From: a virus
Strand: one strand, 5' to 3'
Length of the DNA: 20,574 bases
IMG/VR virus record: IMGVR_UViG_3300042558_001523
Coordinates: 1-20,574 of that record
Shown here: positions 1 to 7,063 of the stretch, piece by piece
Position numbering within the stretch: position 1 is the first letter of the stretch
Layout of the letters: every line of letters starts with the position of its first letter
Program-made: the position numbers and the translations under genes
Notes under the pieces: generated by a model
What the model saw: only the letters and a program-made list of their open reading frames with translations
What the model was told of the DNA's origin: nothing
Database searches by the model: none

Positions 1-19
1 ACCAACGATTGTCTTAATC

Positions 20-39
20 AAAAAAATCCTATATAGGAT
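20..39 (-). terminator. Probable intrinsic terminator after the bS21 gene
   Basis: On the minus strand the perfect 14-base palindrome ATCCTATATAGGAT (positions 26-39) can form a five-base-pair stem with an ATAT loop and is followed directly by a run of T (positions 26-20). It lies about 48 bases past the bS21 stop codon, where the leftward head-assembly transcript could end. The stem is short and AT-rich, so termination may be partial. No gene is visible between it and the left edge. Confidence 0.5.
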
Positions 40-86
40 AGGATATTCGAAAATAAATATATAAATTTTTTAGAAAACTAAAGAAA

Positions 87-284
87 TTATTTGTTTTTAT
101 CAAAAATATTTTGTAATTTCTCTTTTCTTATAGCTTTTTGAGTATTAATTCTCTTAGTTACAGATGGTTTTTCAAACTCTTTTCTATCTCTAAGTTGCTC
201 AATTTGCTTTACACTTTTTACTTTACTCTTGTAAGCTTTTAATGCTTTTTCGATGTTTCCATCTTTAACATCAATAATCAACAT
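87..284 (-). CDS. rpsU: Phage-encoded small-subunit ribosomal protein bS21
   Basis: This 65-residue basic protein has the layout of bacterial ribosomal protein bS21. It starts MLIIDVKDGNIEKALKAYK, has a central arginine/lysine helix (QLRDRKEF), then KPSVTKR and a basic helical tail. The MLII-V start is typical of Bacteroidota bS21; proteobacterial versions start differently (MPVIKVRE). In the family, bS21 binds the 30S platform near the 3' end of 16S rRNA and affects initiation. Phage bS21 genes are known from environmental phages, so the product probably enters host ribosomes. It is the last gene before the edge terminator, six bases after the stop of the preceding gene. The bases before its ATG (ACCACCAATAATAAGTT) contain no Shine-Dalgarno sequence. 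The tail has fewer arginines than cellular homologues. The family call is strong; the effect on the host is inferred. Confidence 0.88.
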   Translation of the reverse strand: MLIIDVKDGNIEKALKAYKSKVKSVKQIEQLRDRKEFEKPSVTKRINTQKAIRKEKLQNIFDKNK

Positions 285-290
285 AACTTA

Positions 291-662
291 TTATTGGTGG
301 TTTACTAATTTATATTTAGTTTTATATAATAAAGATACAACAGTATCTATATCGTTTTGAATCCAGCTATCTTGTAATTTAGGATTTTGTCTTAACTTTG
401 CAACCATTACACATAATTTTTCAAAATAATTAATTATGTTTTTGATATCATTGTTCTTATCCAATACTCCTATGCCAGATAATTGAATCAAACCTTCTTT
501 ACCCTGATATACTTCTACCAACCCATCTATTAATCCACCGATTGAATCGTAGTAATCTCCCAATGCTAAATGTGCGGAATGTGAACCTACACCTCTAACA
601 CCCAAATGAAATGAATGAGCTTGTGTTCTACTTTGTAATAATAATGATGCTAATTCTTCCAT
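291..662 (-). CDS. DUF5856-like helical phage protein
   Basis: The product is about 123 residues and mostly helical. Its conserved block, SRTQAHSFHLGVRG, then HLALGDYYDSIGGLIDGLVE and YQGKEGLIQ, matches what I recall of the phage family DUF5856. That family resembles a ferritin/Dps four-helix bundle (His in the first helix, later His, Asp and Glu), but I see no proof of metal binding. I chose the ATG at 662 over an in-frame TTG at 671 because it makes a TAATG overlap with the stop of the upstream gene, which suggests translational coupling. It is the last gene before bS21 in the head-assembly run. Its function is unknown; a virion or assembly role is inferred only from position. Confidence 0.7.
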   Translation of the reverse strand: MEELASLLLQSRTQAHSFHLGVRGVGSHSAHLALGDYYDSIGGLIDGLVEVYQGKEGLIQLSGIGVLDKNNDIKNIINYFEKLCVMVAKLRQNPKLQDSWIQNDIDTVVSLLYKTKYKLVNHQ

Positions 663-1090
663 TATTTGCAAGTTTTACATTCTTTTAGACCTAATCTATT
701 TCTCATAACTTCTTCGGAAACATCTGCTATTTCGAAGTATCTATTTAATACGTGTCCCATATCTTCATATAGAGCTTCCAATCTTTGTTCTTGTGCTTTT
801 GCTTCTAATGATTCTTTTTGGAACTTTTCGTGCAATGCTTTCAATTCCTTCATATTACGTTTAATAGTAACTCTATCAAACCAATCACCACCTTCTCTCA
901 AAGTATATTCTTGTGCCGCATCTGCAATACCACCTAAAGTTTCAGCAATAGTTCTGATATCAGATTTTCTATTCATTTGTTCACCAAATTGACCAAATGT
1001 AGAAATTATTTCCAAAAAGTGTTTTTTGATTTCAGTAGGAAGTTGTTGAAACTCCTCTTGCTCATTTAGAAGGTCTTTTAACTTTAACAT
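662..1090 (-). CDS. Conserved helical phage protein, head-assembly cluster
   Basis: This 142-residue protein is predicted to be almost entirely helical. It has charged coiled-coil-like stretches (KELKALHEKFQKESLEAKAQ), a central REGGDWFDRVTIKRN segment that looks like the conserved core, and a C-terminal CKTC cysteine pair. I do not recognise a named family with certainty, though the core segment looks like one shared among environmental T4-like phages. It lies three bases after the stop of the 1094-1510 gene and overlaps the next gene by TAATG. Its place after the gp21 protease fits a scaffold or core protein (the gp22 position in T4), but that is inference. The ATG at 1090 is the natural start and has no Shine-Dalgarno sequence. 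Confidence 0.7.
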   Translation of the reverse strand: MLKLKDLLNEQEEFQQLPTEIKKHFLEIISTFGQFGEQMNRKSDIRTIAETLGGIADAAQEYTLREGGDWFDRVTIKRNMKELKALHEKFQKESLEAKAQEQRLEALYEDMGHVLNRYFEIADVSEEVMRNRLGLKECKTCK

Positions 1091-1093
1091 ATA

Positions 1094-1510
1094 CTATTTC
1101 TTTAGAATATCGTTTTTCTTAATTTTTTGAATAGCTTGCATTAATTGTGCTCTATCCAAATTCAATGCATCAATAATTTTTGCAATTATCAATTGTTCTT
1201 TTTTCTTTGATAAATTATATCCTTTAATTGCGCCAACTGCTCTATCTAAGAATCTTTCAACTTGCGCCGGTAACGTTGCATCCATATCATCCAATGATTC
1301 ATGCATTGATTCCATTTTTATACTTTTTAATTGCTTTTGTAATGGTACAAATTTATCGATGAATTGTTGAGCGGTAATTTTACCAGCGTTGGATGCTACT
1401 CTTAACTTTTCTATTTGTGCTAAGATATCTTTTACTTTTTTTAAATCCCCATCACTTACCGATTCATTTGCCATCGATGTAATTGGTATTAAGTTTACTA
1501 ACTTTGCCAT
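1094..1510 (-). CDS. Helical protein following the prohead protease (possible core/scaffold)
   Basis: The 138-residue product is helical and rich in Lys, Ile, Leu and Gln. It has an N-terminal segment (LVNLIPITSMANES), a heptad-like region around residues 22-65, and a second helical half ending in repeated lysines. There is no signal peptide or membrane segment and I recognise no enzyme motif. Its gene directly follows the gp21-like protease, the place of the gp22 scaffold gene in T4, and its composition would suit a core protein. Sequence similarity to gp22 is not evident to me. The ATG is preceded by TTAAACTAATATAAA, a leader resembling those of several neighbours. Confidence 0.68.
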   Translation of the reverse strand: MAKLVNLIPITSMANESVSDGDLKKVKDILAQIEKLRVASNAGKITAQQFIDKFVPLQKQLKSIKMESMHESLDDMDATLPAQVERFLDRAVGAIKGYNLSKKKEQLIIAKIIDALNLDRAQLMQAIQKIKKNDILKK

Positions 1511-1516
1511 TTTATA

Positions 1517-2107
1517 TTAGTTTAATTCTATTATGATTTCTCTCATTAAATCTTGTGCTTTGCAGAACTTTCCACATTCTTCTGCAACCTTTGCCCATTG
1601 CTTTGATTCGTTCATTGGTGCCATAAATGCCCCATGTGTAGAAGGGTTTGATACAAAATCCCATCCAACTAATTCGAAGTCTTCCTGAACCATTAAAGTA
1701 CCATCACTTAGTTCTTTTACCGAACCTAATCCTCTACTACTAATACCTAAACGAATATTGTTTTTTAATAATTCTCTAAGAATGTTGCCAGATGGAGTTG
1801 AAAGAATTTCTACTACACCAACAACATCATCGCCATCCCAACCAATTTCTCTGATATTATGAGAAACGTTTTTAAGATTAATAACAGGAGAGTCCGGATG
1901 GTCTAATTCACCCAATGCTCTACGCTCTTTGATAAGTTGTTCATATTTTTTACACTCTCTCTCCAATATTTCTTTAGGATATCTTCTATGATTTTGATTG
2001 GGAGCACCTGCTCTTTGTAAAATTCCTTTCACCAAATATGTCCCATTATCTTGCTCTACGAGCTTAGCTTCGAACAAATGAGTTTCTATTAATAATCCTT
2101 TATTCAT
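1517..2107 (-). CDS. 21: Prohead core serine protease, T4 gp21-like
   Basis: This 196-residue protein has the features of the T4 gp21 prohead protease (herpesvirus assemblin-like fold): an N-terminal strand region with NGTYLVKGILQRAG, a catalytic-histidine motif GELDHP (His70), a nucleophile motif LGISSRGLG (serines 123-124), and a later ELVGWDFVSNPSTHGAF block that closes the domain. The family cleaves scaffold and other head proteins inside the prohead before DNA packaging and also processes itself. The length is close to T4 gp21 (about 212 residues). The ATG follows the stop of the preceding gene with no gap (TAAATG). With the portal upstream and probable scaffold genes downstream, the order matches T4 genes 20-21-22. 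The gene number follows T4 naming. Confidence 0.9.
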   Translation of the reverse strand: MNKGLLIETHLFEAKLVEQDNGTYLVKGILQRAGAPNQNHRRYPKEILERECKKYEQLIKERRALGELDHPDSPVINLKNVSHNIREIGWDGDDVVGVVEILSTPSGNILRELLKNNIRLGISSRGLGSVKELSDGTLMVQEDFELVGWDFVSNPSTHGAFMAPMNESKQWAKVAEECGKFCKAQDLMREIIIELN

Positions 2108-2473
2108 TTATCTTATATCTTTTTTTACTTTATCAGCCGCTTTATCAGTCAATCCTTTATCTTCCCACGCTTTTATTAACGCAGTTTTTAAATGATTTTT
2201 TAATTCAGTTTCATCCAACTCACCATTTGTACTATCACTCGTTTTTGTAATTTGAGTTTGTACATATCCTAATTTCACAATTCTATCGGCAACTCCGTTA
2301 TTTATTCCATCGTTGCTATCTAATAATTTAGCTATATCGTTTGTAGCTTGTCTATTATTAGATATTGATTCTAATATTTTAGTAACAGCTTTTTTGTATT
2401 CGTTGTTACCATTTATGTAGTTACCTACTTTTTTAGCTAATTCATAAATAAAATAGATAACTACTTTACCCAA
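2108..2473 (-). CDS. Membrane-segment protein, possibly the -1 frameshift extension of the EF-hand gene
   Basis: From a TTG at 2473 this frame gives 121 residues, but the frame is open back to about 2545 with no ATG or GTG. Its upstream part encodes VVNESVVEGILATITLAIL, which runs into GKVVIYFIYELAKKVGNY. That makes a hydrophobic segment that a start at 2473 would cut in half. The remainder is polar and helical (AVTKILESISNNRQATNDIA, LDETELKNHLKTALIKAWED). I think it is expressed as a C-terminal extension of the EF-hand protein by -1 slippage on the A10 run at 2528-2537, giving about 243 residues. Alternatives are initiation at TTG 2473, or a sequencing error in the homopolymer that split one gene. 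The function is unknown; a membrane-associated head or core component is possible. Confidence 0.6.
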   Translation of the reverse strand: MGKVVIYFIYELAKKVGNYINGNNEYKKAVTKILESISNNRQATNDIAKLLDSNDGINNGVADRIVKLGYVQTQITKTSDSTNGELDETELKNHLKTALIKAWEDKGLTDKAADKVKKDIR

Positions 2474-2523
2474 TATCGCTAATGTTATAGTTGCAAGTAT
2501 TCCTTCAACTACACTTTCATTAA

Positions 2524-2540
2524 CTACTTTTTTTTTTGAG
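2524..2540 (-). other. A10 slippery run, candidate -1 frameshift or transcript-slippage site
   Basis: The minus strand reads CAA AAA AAA AAG TAG, with ten consecutive A (positions 2537-2528) just before the stop of the EF-hand gene. A -1 shift, or one extra A in the transcript, gives CAA AAA AAA AAA GTA GTT AAT and continues in the open frame that runs to 2108. That downstream frame has no ATG or GTG start, which is what favours slippage. I looked for but could not establish a stimulatory pseudoknot. An indel error in the assembly is the main alternative. Confidence 0.5.
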
Positions 2541-2838
2541 CCCCTTCATTTTTGGCTCTCAATGCTGCTAAGTCTGAACCTTCAATCTCACCATCACCAT
2601 CGGTATCAATCTTCTTTTGGCCAGCTGTTAATTCAGCCTCATTATATCCTCTCAATTTTCCTTCTGATTTTGCTTTGTAAGCAGTATCTACGGCGTTGAA
2701 GAATTTCTTCTTTTCATCATCGCCCATTGAATTGATATCCTTACCAGTCTTATCCAACATATGTTTGAATAATTGCTGATAATCATTTTCTTCTTTTACT
2801 ACTTGTCTAACAAGCTCTTTTAATTGAGATATTTTCAT
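2524..2838 (-). CDS. Small phage protein with an EF-hand-like calcium loop
   Basis: This 104-residue polar protein starts MKISQLKELVRQVVKEE, an amphipathic helix that I believe recurs in structural proteins of environmental T4-like phages. Near the C-terminus, residues 78-89 (DTDGDGEIEGSD) fit an EF-hand or dockerin-type calcium loop, with Asp78, Asp80, Asp82, Gly83, Ile85 and Asp89 in the expected places. Only one loop is visible, so pairing with another loop or a partner would be needed for a full EF-hand pair. The ATG overlaps the stop of the upstream gene as TAATG. The frame ends in an A10 run and TAG that may be bypassed to add a membrane segment. The position between portal and protease matches T4 genes 67/68, but I see no homology to them. 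Confidence 0.72.
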   Translation of the reverse strand: MKISQLKELVRQVVKEENDYQQLFKHMLDKTGKDINSMGDDEKKKFFNAVDTAYKAKSEGKLRGYNEAELTAGQKKIDTDGDGEIEGSDLAALRAKNEGAQKKK

Positions 2839-3602
2839 TATTCTGAAATTTGTCTAATTTTTTGGTCTAATTTTAATAGTCTTTCCTTTATACTATAAAT
2901 ATGACTATTTGTTCTTTTCCAATAACTTTTATTATCTACACCACTTTCATTCTTAATTTTTCCATACCAATTGAGAAATCTTTCCATTTCTGCTAATTGT
3001 TTATTGATATTAGAAATACCTTTTCCTATTTTAGATTGTGCAGTTGATTCATCTCTTTTTAATTCTAACCAACGATTTTCTTTAACTACCGAATAGCCAG
3101 TCAAATCGGCTTGTCTTTTTCCTTTAGCTTTTTCATCCTCACCCTTACCAAATGCAAATGGAGTACCATATCCATCAACATTTCCGGTCGTATTCATTTC
3201 ATCAACCTTTAATTCAGCATCTTTATACATACCACTAACTTTAGCATCCAATTCTGCTGCTAATTTTTTCTTTTGTGCGGTTAATGTTTTTAATTGCTGA
3301 ATGTGTTGTTTTTCGGATGGAGTTCCTTTGGATTGTTTGTATGCCGATAAATGCTTTTCCATAGCATCCAATACTTTTGCGTAGTCGGTTTGAATAGCTC
3401 TAACTGAACGTAATTCAGCTAATACTATTTCTTTTATTTTTTCAGGCAAACCATCATGCTTTGTTGATGCAAAATCTTTAGCATCTTTATCATCCATAGA
3501 TTTTGCTACCTTCGCAACTTCCGGTGATGCAGGAGTTTCTCCCTTATCAGCGGCATGCACCATACCCATAAATCTTTGTTGTGCTTTAGATACTGCTGGC
3601 AT
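2838..3602 (-). CDS. DUF3008-like N-terminal domain with coiled-coil region
   Basis: The product is 254 residues. The first 60 carry a distinctive conserved pattern, MPAVSKAQQRFMGMVHAADK, then SPEVAKVAKSMDDKDAKDFA, STKHDGLPEKI. This resembles the small DUF3008 family found in both bacteria and phages. The rest is lysine/glutamate-rich and mostly helical, with coiled-coil-like stretches around residues 75-125 and 190-254 and a less ordered middle containing TGNVDGYGTPFAFGKGEDEK. There are no membrane segments or catalytic motifs. It sits between portal and protease, where T4 keeps small core genes. The ATG at 3602 lies 11 bases after the previous stop in a leader with AAACTAATTAGAA. The function is unknown; a core or assembly protein is plausible. 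Confidence 0.72.
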   Translation of the reverse strand: MPAVSKAQQRFMGMVHAADKGETPASPEVAKVAKSMDDKDAKDFASTKHDGLPEKIKEIVLAELRSVRAIQTDYAKVLDAMEKHLSAYKQSKGTPSEKQHIQQLKTLTAQKKKLAAELDAKVSGMYKDAELKVDEMNTTGNVDGYGTPFAFGKGEDEKAKGKRQADLTGYSVVKENRWLELKRDESTAQSKIGKGISNINKQLAEMERFLNWYGKIKNESGVDNKSYWKRTNSHIYSIKERLLKLDQKIRQISE

Positions 3603-3613
3603 TTCTAATTAGT

Positions 3614-3853
3614 TTATTCTAAAATTAATACTGAACCTGCTGATATAGTCAAATATTTTGGATAGCAAGGAAATATTTGGTGATTATCCAATGAAGCTAA
3701 ATTTATACTCCCTCCCCCTTCTAATAATATACTTCCACTACAATTTGATTCACCCTTCATAATAGCCCAAGTTTTTGGATGTTGTGAATATTCTCCAAAT
3801 GCAACAGAACCGGATACTTGTGATACTTTATATGCTCTATAATTTGTACTCAT
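3614..3853 (-). CDS. Small beta-rich hypothetical protein
   Basis: This is a 79-residue protein without recognised family. It looks beta-strand rich, with alternating short hydrophobic strands and turns (SGSILLEGGGSINLAS, YLTISAGSVLILE). It has two cysteines (in SNCSGS and FPCYP), no membrane helix and no enzyme motif. It is translated from an ATG with an A-rich leader (TTTAAACAAATAAAATT), four bases after the preceding stop. The compact beta fold and head-cluster position would suit a small decoration or stabilising protein, but nothing in the sequence shows that directly. Confidence 0.6.
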   Translation of the reverse strand: MSTNYRAYKVSQVSGSVAFGEYSQHPKTWAIMKGESNCSGSILLEGGGSINLASLDNHQIFPCYPKYLTISAGSVLILE

Positions 3854-3857
3854 AATT

Positions 3858-4733
3858 TTATTTGTTTAAACTATCTTTTAATTCTTTCAATAATTCATAA
3901 CTCATCATCAATGCCGATAAATGAGATTCTCTTAATTTTTTAACCGATTTGATTTTTTTGATATTGGAAATCGTTTCTGCTAATTTAATTTTAGTTACTT
4001 TATCTGAAACTTTAGAGCCCACTTCTTTTAATCCTTCGGATAATTTGTTAACTTCTTCGTTAACATATTCTTTTAACTTACCGGTATTATTAATGTTATT
4101 AATATATTCCTTTAATAAGTTTTTTTGACCTGCTGATAGATTATTGTATTTTTTGTTAAAGTTCTCTACTAACATTTTATATGATAGCATTCTAACTTCT
4201 TCATCTTGCTTTCTATATTCTTCTAAAACTCTATCGTTTACTTTTTTATCTTTATTTTCAATCGATGAGTTAATCATATTTTCAACGATTGTAAATTTTG
4301 AATTAACGATATCTTTTGGTTCAAATGATTCTTTAGTAATACTTGCTTCAAAAATTTTATAAATCGATGCTAAGTTCTTATAATTTGAAATAGGAGATTT
4401 GGTAAAATCATCTATATTATAAGATTCTTTGATTTCTTTAATGAGATTATATTTTTCTTTTGTAAGTTTTTGCTCATCTAATCTTTTACGTGCTTCGCAT
4501 ACAGTTTCAACAAACTTTTCTGCTTTTGATTCCGAATTATATTTTTCGTTAATCAAATATTGATATAGTTTTAATTCTTTTGAAAGTTCTTTTTTAGCAG
4601 AAAAATATTCTTTTAATATCTTCTCCGCTTTTGAATTTGGTTTGCCAGACATAATTTCAGATGTAATTTGTCTAACCAATAATTCAAAGATGAACCCCGT
4701 GTTTTTAAATTTAGAATGCTTAATATTTTTCAT
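3858..4733 (-). CDS. Conserved lysine-rich helical protein downstream of the portal
   Basis: The 291-residue product is strongly helical and rich in Lys, Glu, Asn and Ser. It begins KHSKFKNTGFIFELLVRQIT, which I believe is a conserved start in marine T4-like phages. Several long coiled-coil-like stretches follow (for example KKELSKELKLYQYLINEKY and VNEEVNKLSEGLKEVGSKVS), ending in a lysine-rich helix. There are no cysteines in conserved spacing, membrane segments or catalytic motifs beyond one Cys in VCEARKR. It lies directly after the portal gene, like T4 genes 67 and 68, and its composition suits an internal core protein of the prohead. No clear sequence similarity to gp67 or gp68 is visible, so that role is inferred from position. 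Confidence 0.7.
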   Translation of the reverse strand: MKNIKHSKFKNTGFIFELLVRQITSEIMSGKPNSKAEKILKEYFSAKKELSKELKLYQYLINEKYNSESKAEKFVETVCEARKRLDEQKLTKEKYNLIKEIKESYNIDDFTKSPISNYKNLASIYKIFEASITKESFEPKDIVNSKFTIVENMINSSIENKDKKVNDRVLEEYRKQDEEVRMLSYKMLVENFNKKYNNLSAGQKNLLKEYINNINNTGKLKEYVNEEVNKLSEGLKEVGSKVSDKVTKIKLAETISNIKKIKSVKKLRESHLSALMMSYELLKELKDSLNK

Positions 4734-4779
4734 TAATTATATAATTTCTCTGATATAAATATACTTTTGTTATGGATTA

Positions 4780-6504
4780 TTACTTTTTATCCAAATCTTC
4801 CATCAAAATAGTTTTTTTGTTACCCAACATATCTTTAAATATTTCTTTGGATTCTCTTTGAGTTTTTTGCTTTAAACTCTTAATACCCAATGGGTCTCTT
4901 CCTAAATGATGGTCATCCTTGCCATATCTAACCGGGTCTTTTGGTCTACCAACTTTGCCTTCTTCCTCCAATTCTTCTTTTATTTTTTGAATTTCTTCTT
5001 CTACATTAGTTGGTTCTTCTGTTCCTGTTTCTTTTGCCGGGTCAACACCTTGCGTTTCAATTGATGTTAAACGGAACATTTGTTTAGTATCCTCTATTAC
5101 ATCGACTGTTAACTCATCTTGCTCTTCAGGATTCATATTCATAATAGCATCGTACATCCATTTTTTAGAGAACATTTTGGTTTGTTGCATTTGTGTAATT
5201 AATGCTATTTTAGATGTATATAATTCAACTTTTTCTTGCTCATATATTTTAGATGGTGTAGTTAGCTCTAATGAGAAATCTAAATCATCAGCTGCATCTA
5301 ATCCCTGTGCATATAAGTGTACAATTGCAATCTTAGTTAATTCTGATACTAATACTTTTTGGATTCTTTCGATTGTTTTAGCAAAACGAACATCTTGTCC
5401 TGCCAATGTAGCTTTACCACTAACATCTTCTTCGTATCCTAAATAGATTTTTGGAATCTTCAATGCTGCCATCAATTTACCTTTTAAGTAATTGATATCT
5501 TCAATCATATTATATTCCAATCCTTTCAATGTATCGATAGATGTACCATTATCGCTACCACGAACTGGCATATAGTAATCTTCGATTAAGTTTTGAACGT
5601 TATATTTTAAGTTATACTCTCCCGTTTGTGGGTCTAAGAATGGAACTTTCTTAGATGAGTTGATAATTTTCTGCATGTAGTTATCAACTTCGGTTGGTGG
5701 AATATTACCAACATCTACTTTAAAGATTCTCTTTTCAGGTGCTCTCATAATACGATGGATTAACATCGCATCTTCCATTAACATTAATTGTTTCCAAACT
5801 CTTCTACCACCTTCTACCATAGATTTACCATATGGTAAAAAATTTGAATCAGAATATAAACGGAAGTGTGCTACTTCATAGTTTTCATATTCTTTTTTTG
5901 CAGATGCCATTGATAAGGCGCTGTTTGGATTTTGGAATGGTGAATATACAAATTTAACTCTTTGTGGGTTTTGGTCATCGAATCCTTCTACTCTCGATGT
6001 TTCGTAAACAGACATTGGCATTACGTTTACAATACCCAATTCAGGTGAAATTTCTAATTGTAAAAAGAAATCACCATATTTAACTAAGTTTCTTGTCCAA
6101 GGCCATAAATTGAATTCTACATTAAGAATATCATAGAATAAGTTGTGCAATATTTCTTTTGTATTCTCATTCGCACAATTAATTTTTAATACATCACCTA
6201 ATTCATTTTTTACAGTTGCTTCATCGGAGTATATATCTAATGCTGATGCAATGATTGGGTCGTTATCCATACCATCGTAATCTCTGAATAAATCTATACG
6301 AACTTGCTGATAAGCCATCGCTGATTCTATCAATCCACCACTATATTGCGGAGTACGCATACGAGTGTATCTATCTACTAAGTTTGTTGATAAACTCTGA
6401 TACTCATCGGTGTCTATTACCTTTACACCCTTAGATGTTTTACGAACGATGGTTTTGGTTGAAAATAATTTTTGTAACCTACCGAAAAATGTTTTATCTG
6501 CCAT
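4780..6504 (-). CDS. 20: Portal vertex protein, T4 gp20-like
   Basis: This 574-residue protein matches the T4 gp20 portal family in length and pattern (T4 gp20 is 524 residues). Recognisable blocks are TRMRTPQYSGGLIESAMAYQ, RDYDGMDNDPIIASALDIYS near the N-terminus, FNLWPWTRNLVKYGDFFLQL, RRVWKQLMLMEDAMLIHRIM with the following APEKRIFKVDVGN, and YLKGKLMAALKIPKIYLGYE. The portal forms the twelve-subunit ring through which the terminase packages DNA and to which the neck attaches. It also nucleates prohead assembly. The extra length is mainly a charged C-terminal tail (EEEIQKIKEELEEEGK and beyond). It follows the 6562-7056 gene after a 57-base gap and has the leader AAACTATAAAATA just before its ATG. 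Gene numbering follows T4. Confidence 0.93.
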   Translation of the reverse strand: MADKTFFGRLQKLFSTKTIVRKTSKGVKVIDTDEYQSLSTNLVDRYTRMRTPQYSGGLIESAMAYQQVRIDLFRDYDGMDNDPIIASALDIYSDEATVKNELGDVLKINCANENTKEILHNLFYDILNVEFNLWPWTRNLVKYGDFFLQLEISPELGIVNVMPMSVYETSRVEGFDDQNPQRVKFVYSPFQNPNSALSMASAKKEYENYEVAHFRLYSDSNFLPYGKSMVEGGRRVWKQLMLMEDAMLIHRIMRAPEKRIFKVDVGNIPPTEVDNYMQKIINSSKKVPFLDPQTGEYNLKYNVQNLIEDYYMPVRGSDNGTSIDTLKGLEYNMIEDINYLKGKLMAALKIPKIYLGYEEDVSGKATLAGQDVRFAKTIERIQKVLVSELTKIAIVHLYAQGLDAADDLDFSLELTTPSKIYEQEKVELYTSKIALITQMQQTKMFSKKWMYDAIMNMNPEEQDELTVDVIEDTKQMFRLTSIETQGVDPAKETGTEEPTNVEEEIQKIKEELEEEGKVGRPKDPVRYGKDDHHLGRDPLGIKSLKQKTQRESKEIFKDMLGNKKTILMEDLDKK

Positions 6505-6508
6505 TTGT

Positions 6509-6521
6509 TATTTTATAGTTT
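6509..6521 (-). promoter_or_regulatory. Shared leader element AAACTATAAAATA before the portal gene
   Basis: The minus strand carries AAACTATAAAATA four bases before the portal ATG. The identical 13-mer occurs seven bases before the ATG of the preceding gene (7064-7076). Its core TATAAAATA resembles the T4 late promoter box TATAAATA with one extra A, but transcription starting from it would leave almost no leader. An A-rich, unstructured translation-initiation leader is the alternative. The role is undecided. Confidence 0.35.
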
Positions 6522-6561
6522 GTTTTAAAGATATGGAAATTATTTGATATTAACAAATAAA

Positions 6562-7056
6562 TTACCATTTTCTACAACTCCAATATCTCGCTTTCCATCT
6601 CGGACCGGGTGTATCACAATTGTGTCTAGCTCTGAAACTTCTTCTTCTATCAGGATTAGATTTTTTAATTCTCATATTAGGGTCACCAAAGTTTACTTTC
6701 ACTACATTTCCCTCACCATTTTTAACGTAAACTTTAAATTTCTTTACATCACCCTGCATTGGTTTACCTAATTGTACTTTTCTACCTTGATATTCGGCTT
6801 CATATACACAATTACAATTTGCTTCTGCTAAATATTGAGTATATTCTCTCATAAACTGAACGAATTCTTTCATATCCTCTCCGTTCTCTACATCATATTC
6901 AGTTGGTTCATTTTCATCTGCTTCTTTGATTGGTACGCAGTTTGGTACTTCTTTACCATCCTTATTCTTTGTACCTACCATTTCATATCCTTTCCAACAA
7001 GGATTATCCATTTCTTTTAATGGATGTAAGTCTATAAGTCCGCCTAATTTTATCAT
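6562..7056 (-). CDS. Cysteine-rich conserved phage protein between terminase and portal
   Basis: This 164-residue protein has two small conserved cysteine segments. The N-terminal one is MDNPCWKGYEMVGTKNKDGK followed by VPNCVP. The C-terminal one is SFRARHNCDTPGPRWKARYW followed by SCRKW, preceded by YQGRKVQLGKPMQGDVKKFK and VYVKN. I believe both recur, together or as tails of other proteins, in marine and freshwater T4-like phages, usually near head genes. There are seven cysteines in all, so small zinc or disulfide-stabilised modules are possible. An acidic linker (ENGEDMKEFVQFMREYTQYL) lies between them. It sits between terminase and portal, where T4 has the tail sheath and tube genes, but it resembles neither. 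The biochemical function is unknown. Confidence 0.72.
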   Translation of the reverse strand: MIKLGGLIDLHPLKEMDNPCWKGYEMVGTKNKDGKEVPNCVPIKEADENEPTEYDVENGEDMKEFVQFMREYTQYLAEANCNCVYEAEYQGRKVQLGKPMQGDVKKFKVYVKNGEGNVVKVNFGDPNMRIKKSNPDRRRSFRARHNCDTPGPRWKARYWSCRKW

Positions 7057-7063
7057 TTTAATC

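Noticed and set aside
291-671. TTG start at 671 for the DUF5856-like gene
   Set aside because: The ATG at 662 overlaps the previous stop as TAATG, the same coupling seen at three other junctions in the window, so it is the better start.
666-992. Plus-strand open frame of about 108 codons
   Set aside because: It lies antisense to the well-formed helical gene at 662-1090, has a serine/cysteine/phenylalanine-rich composition typical of antisense translation, and no leader or conserved motif.
6541-6559. Inverted repeat TATTTG...CAAATA between the portal and the upstream gene, considered as a terminator
   Set aside because: The six-base AT-rich stem has no T run after it on the transcribed strand, and the genes on both sides look co-transcribed.
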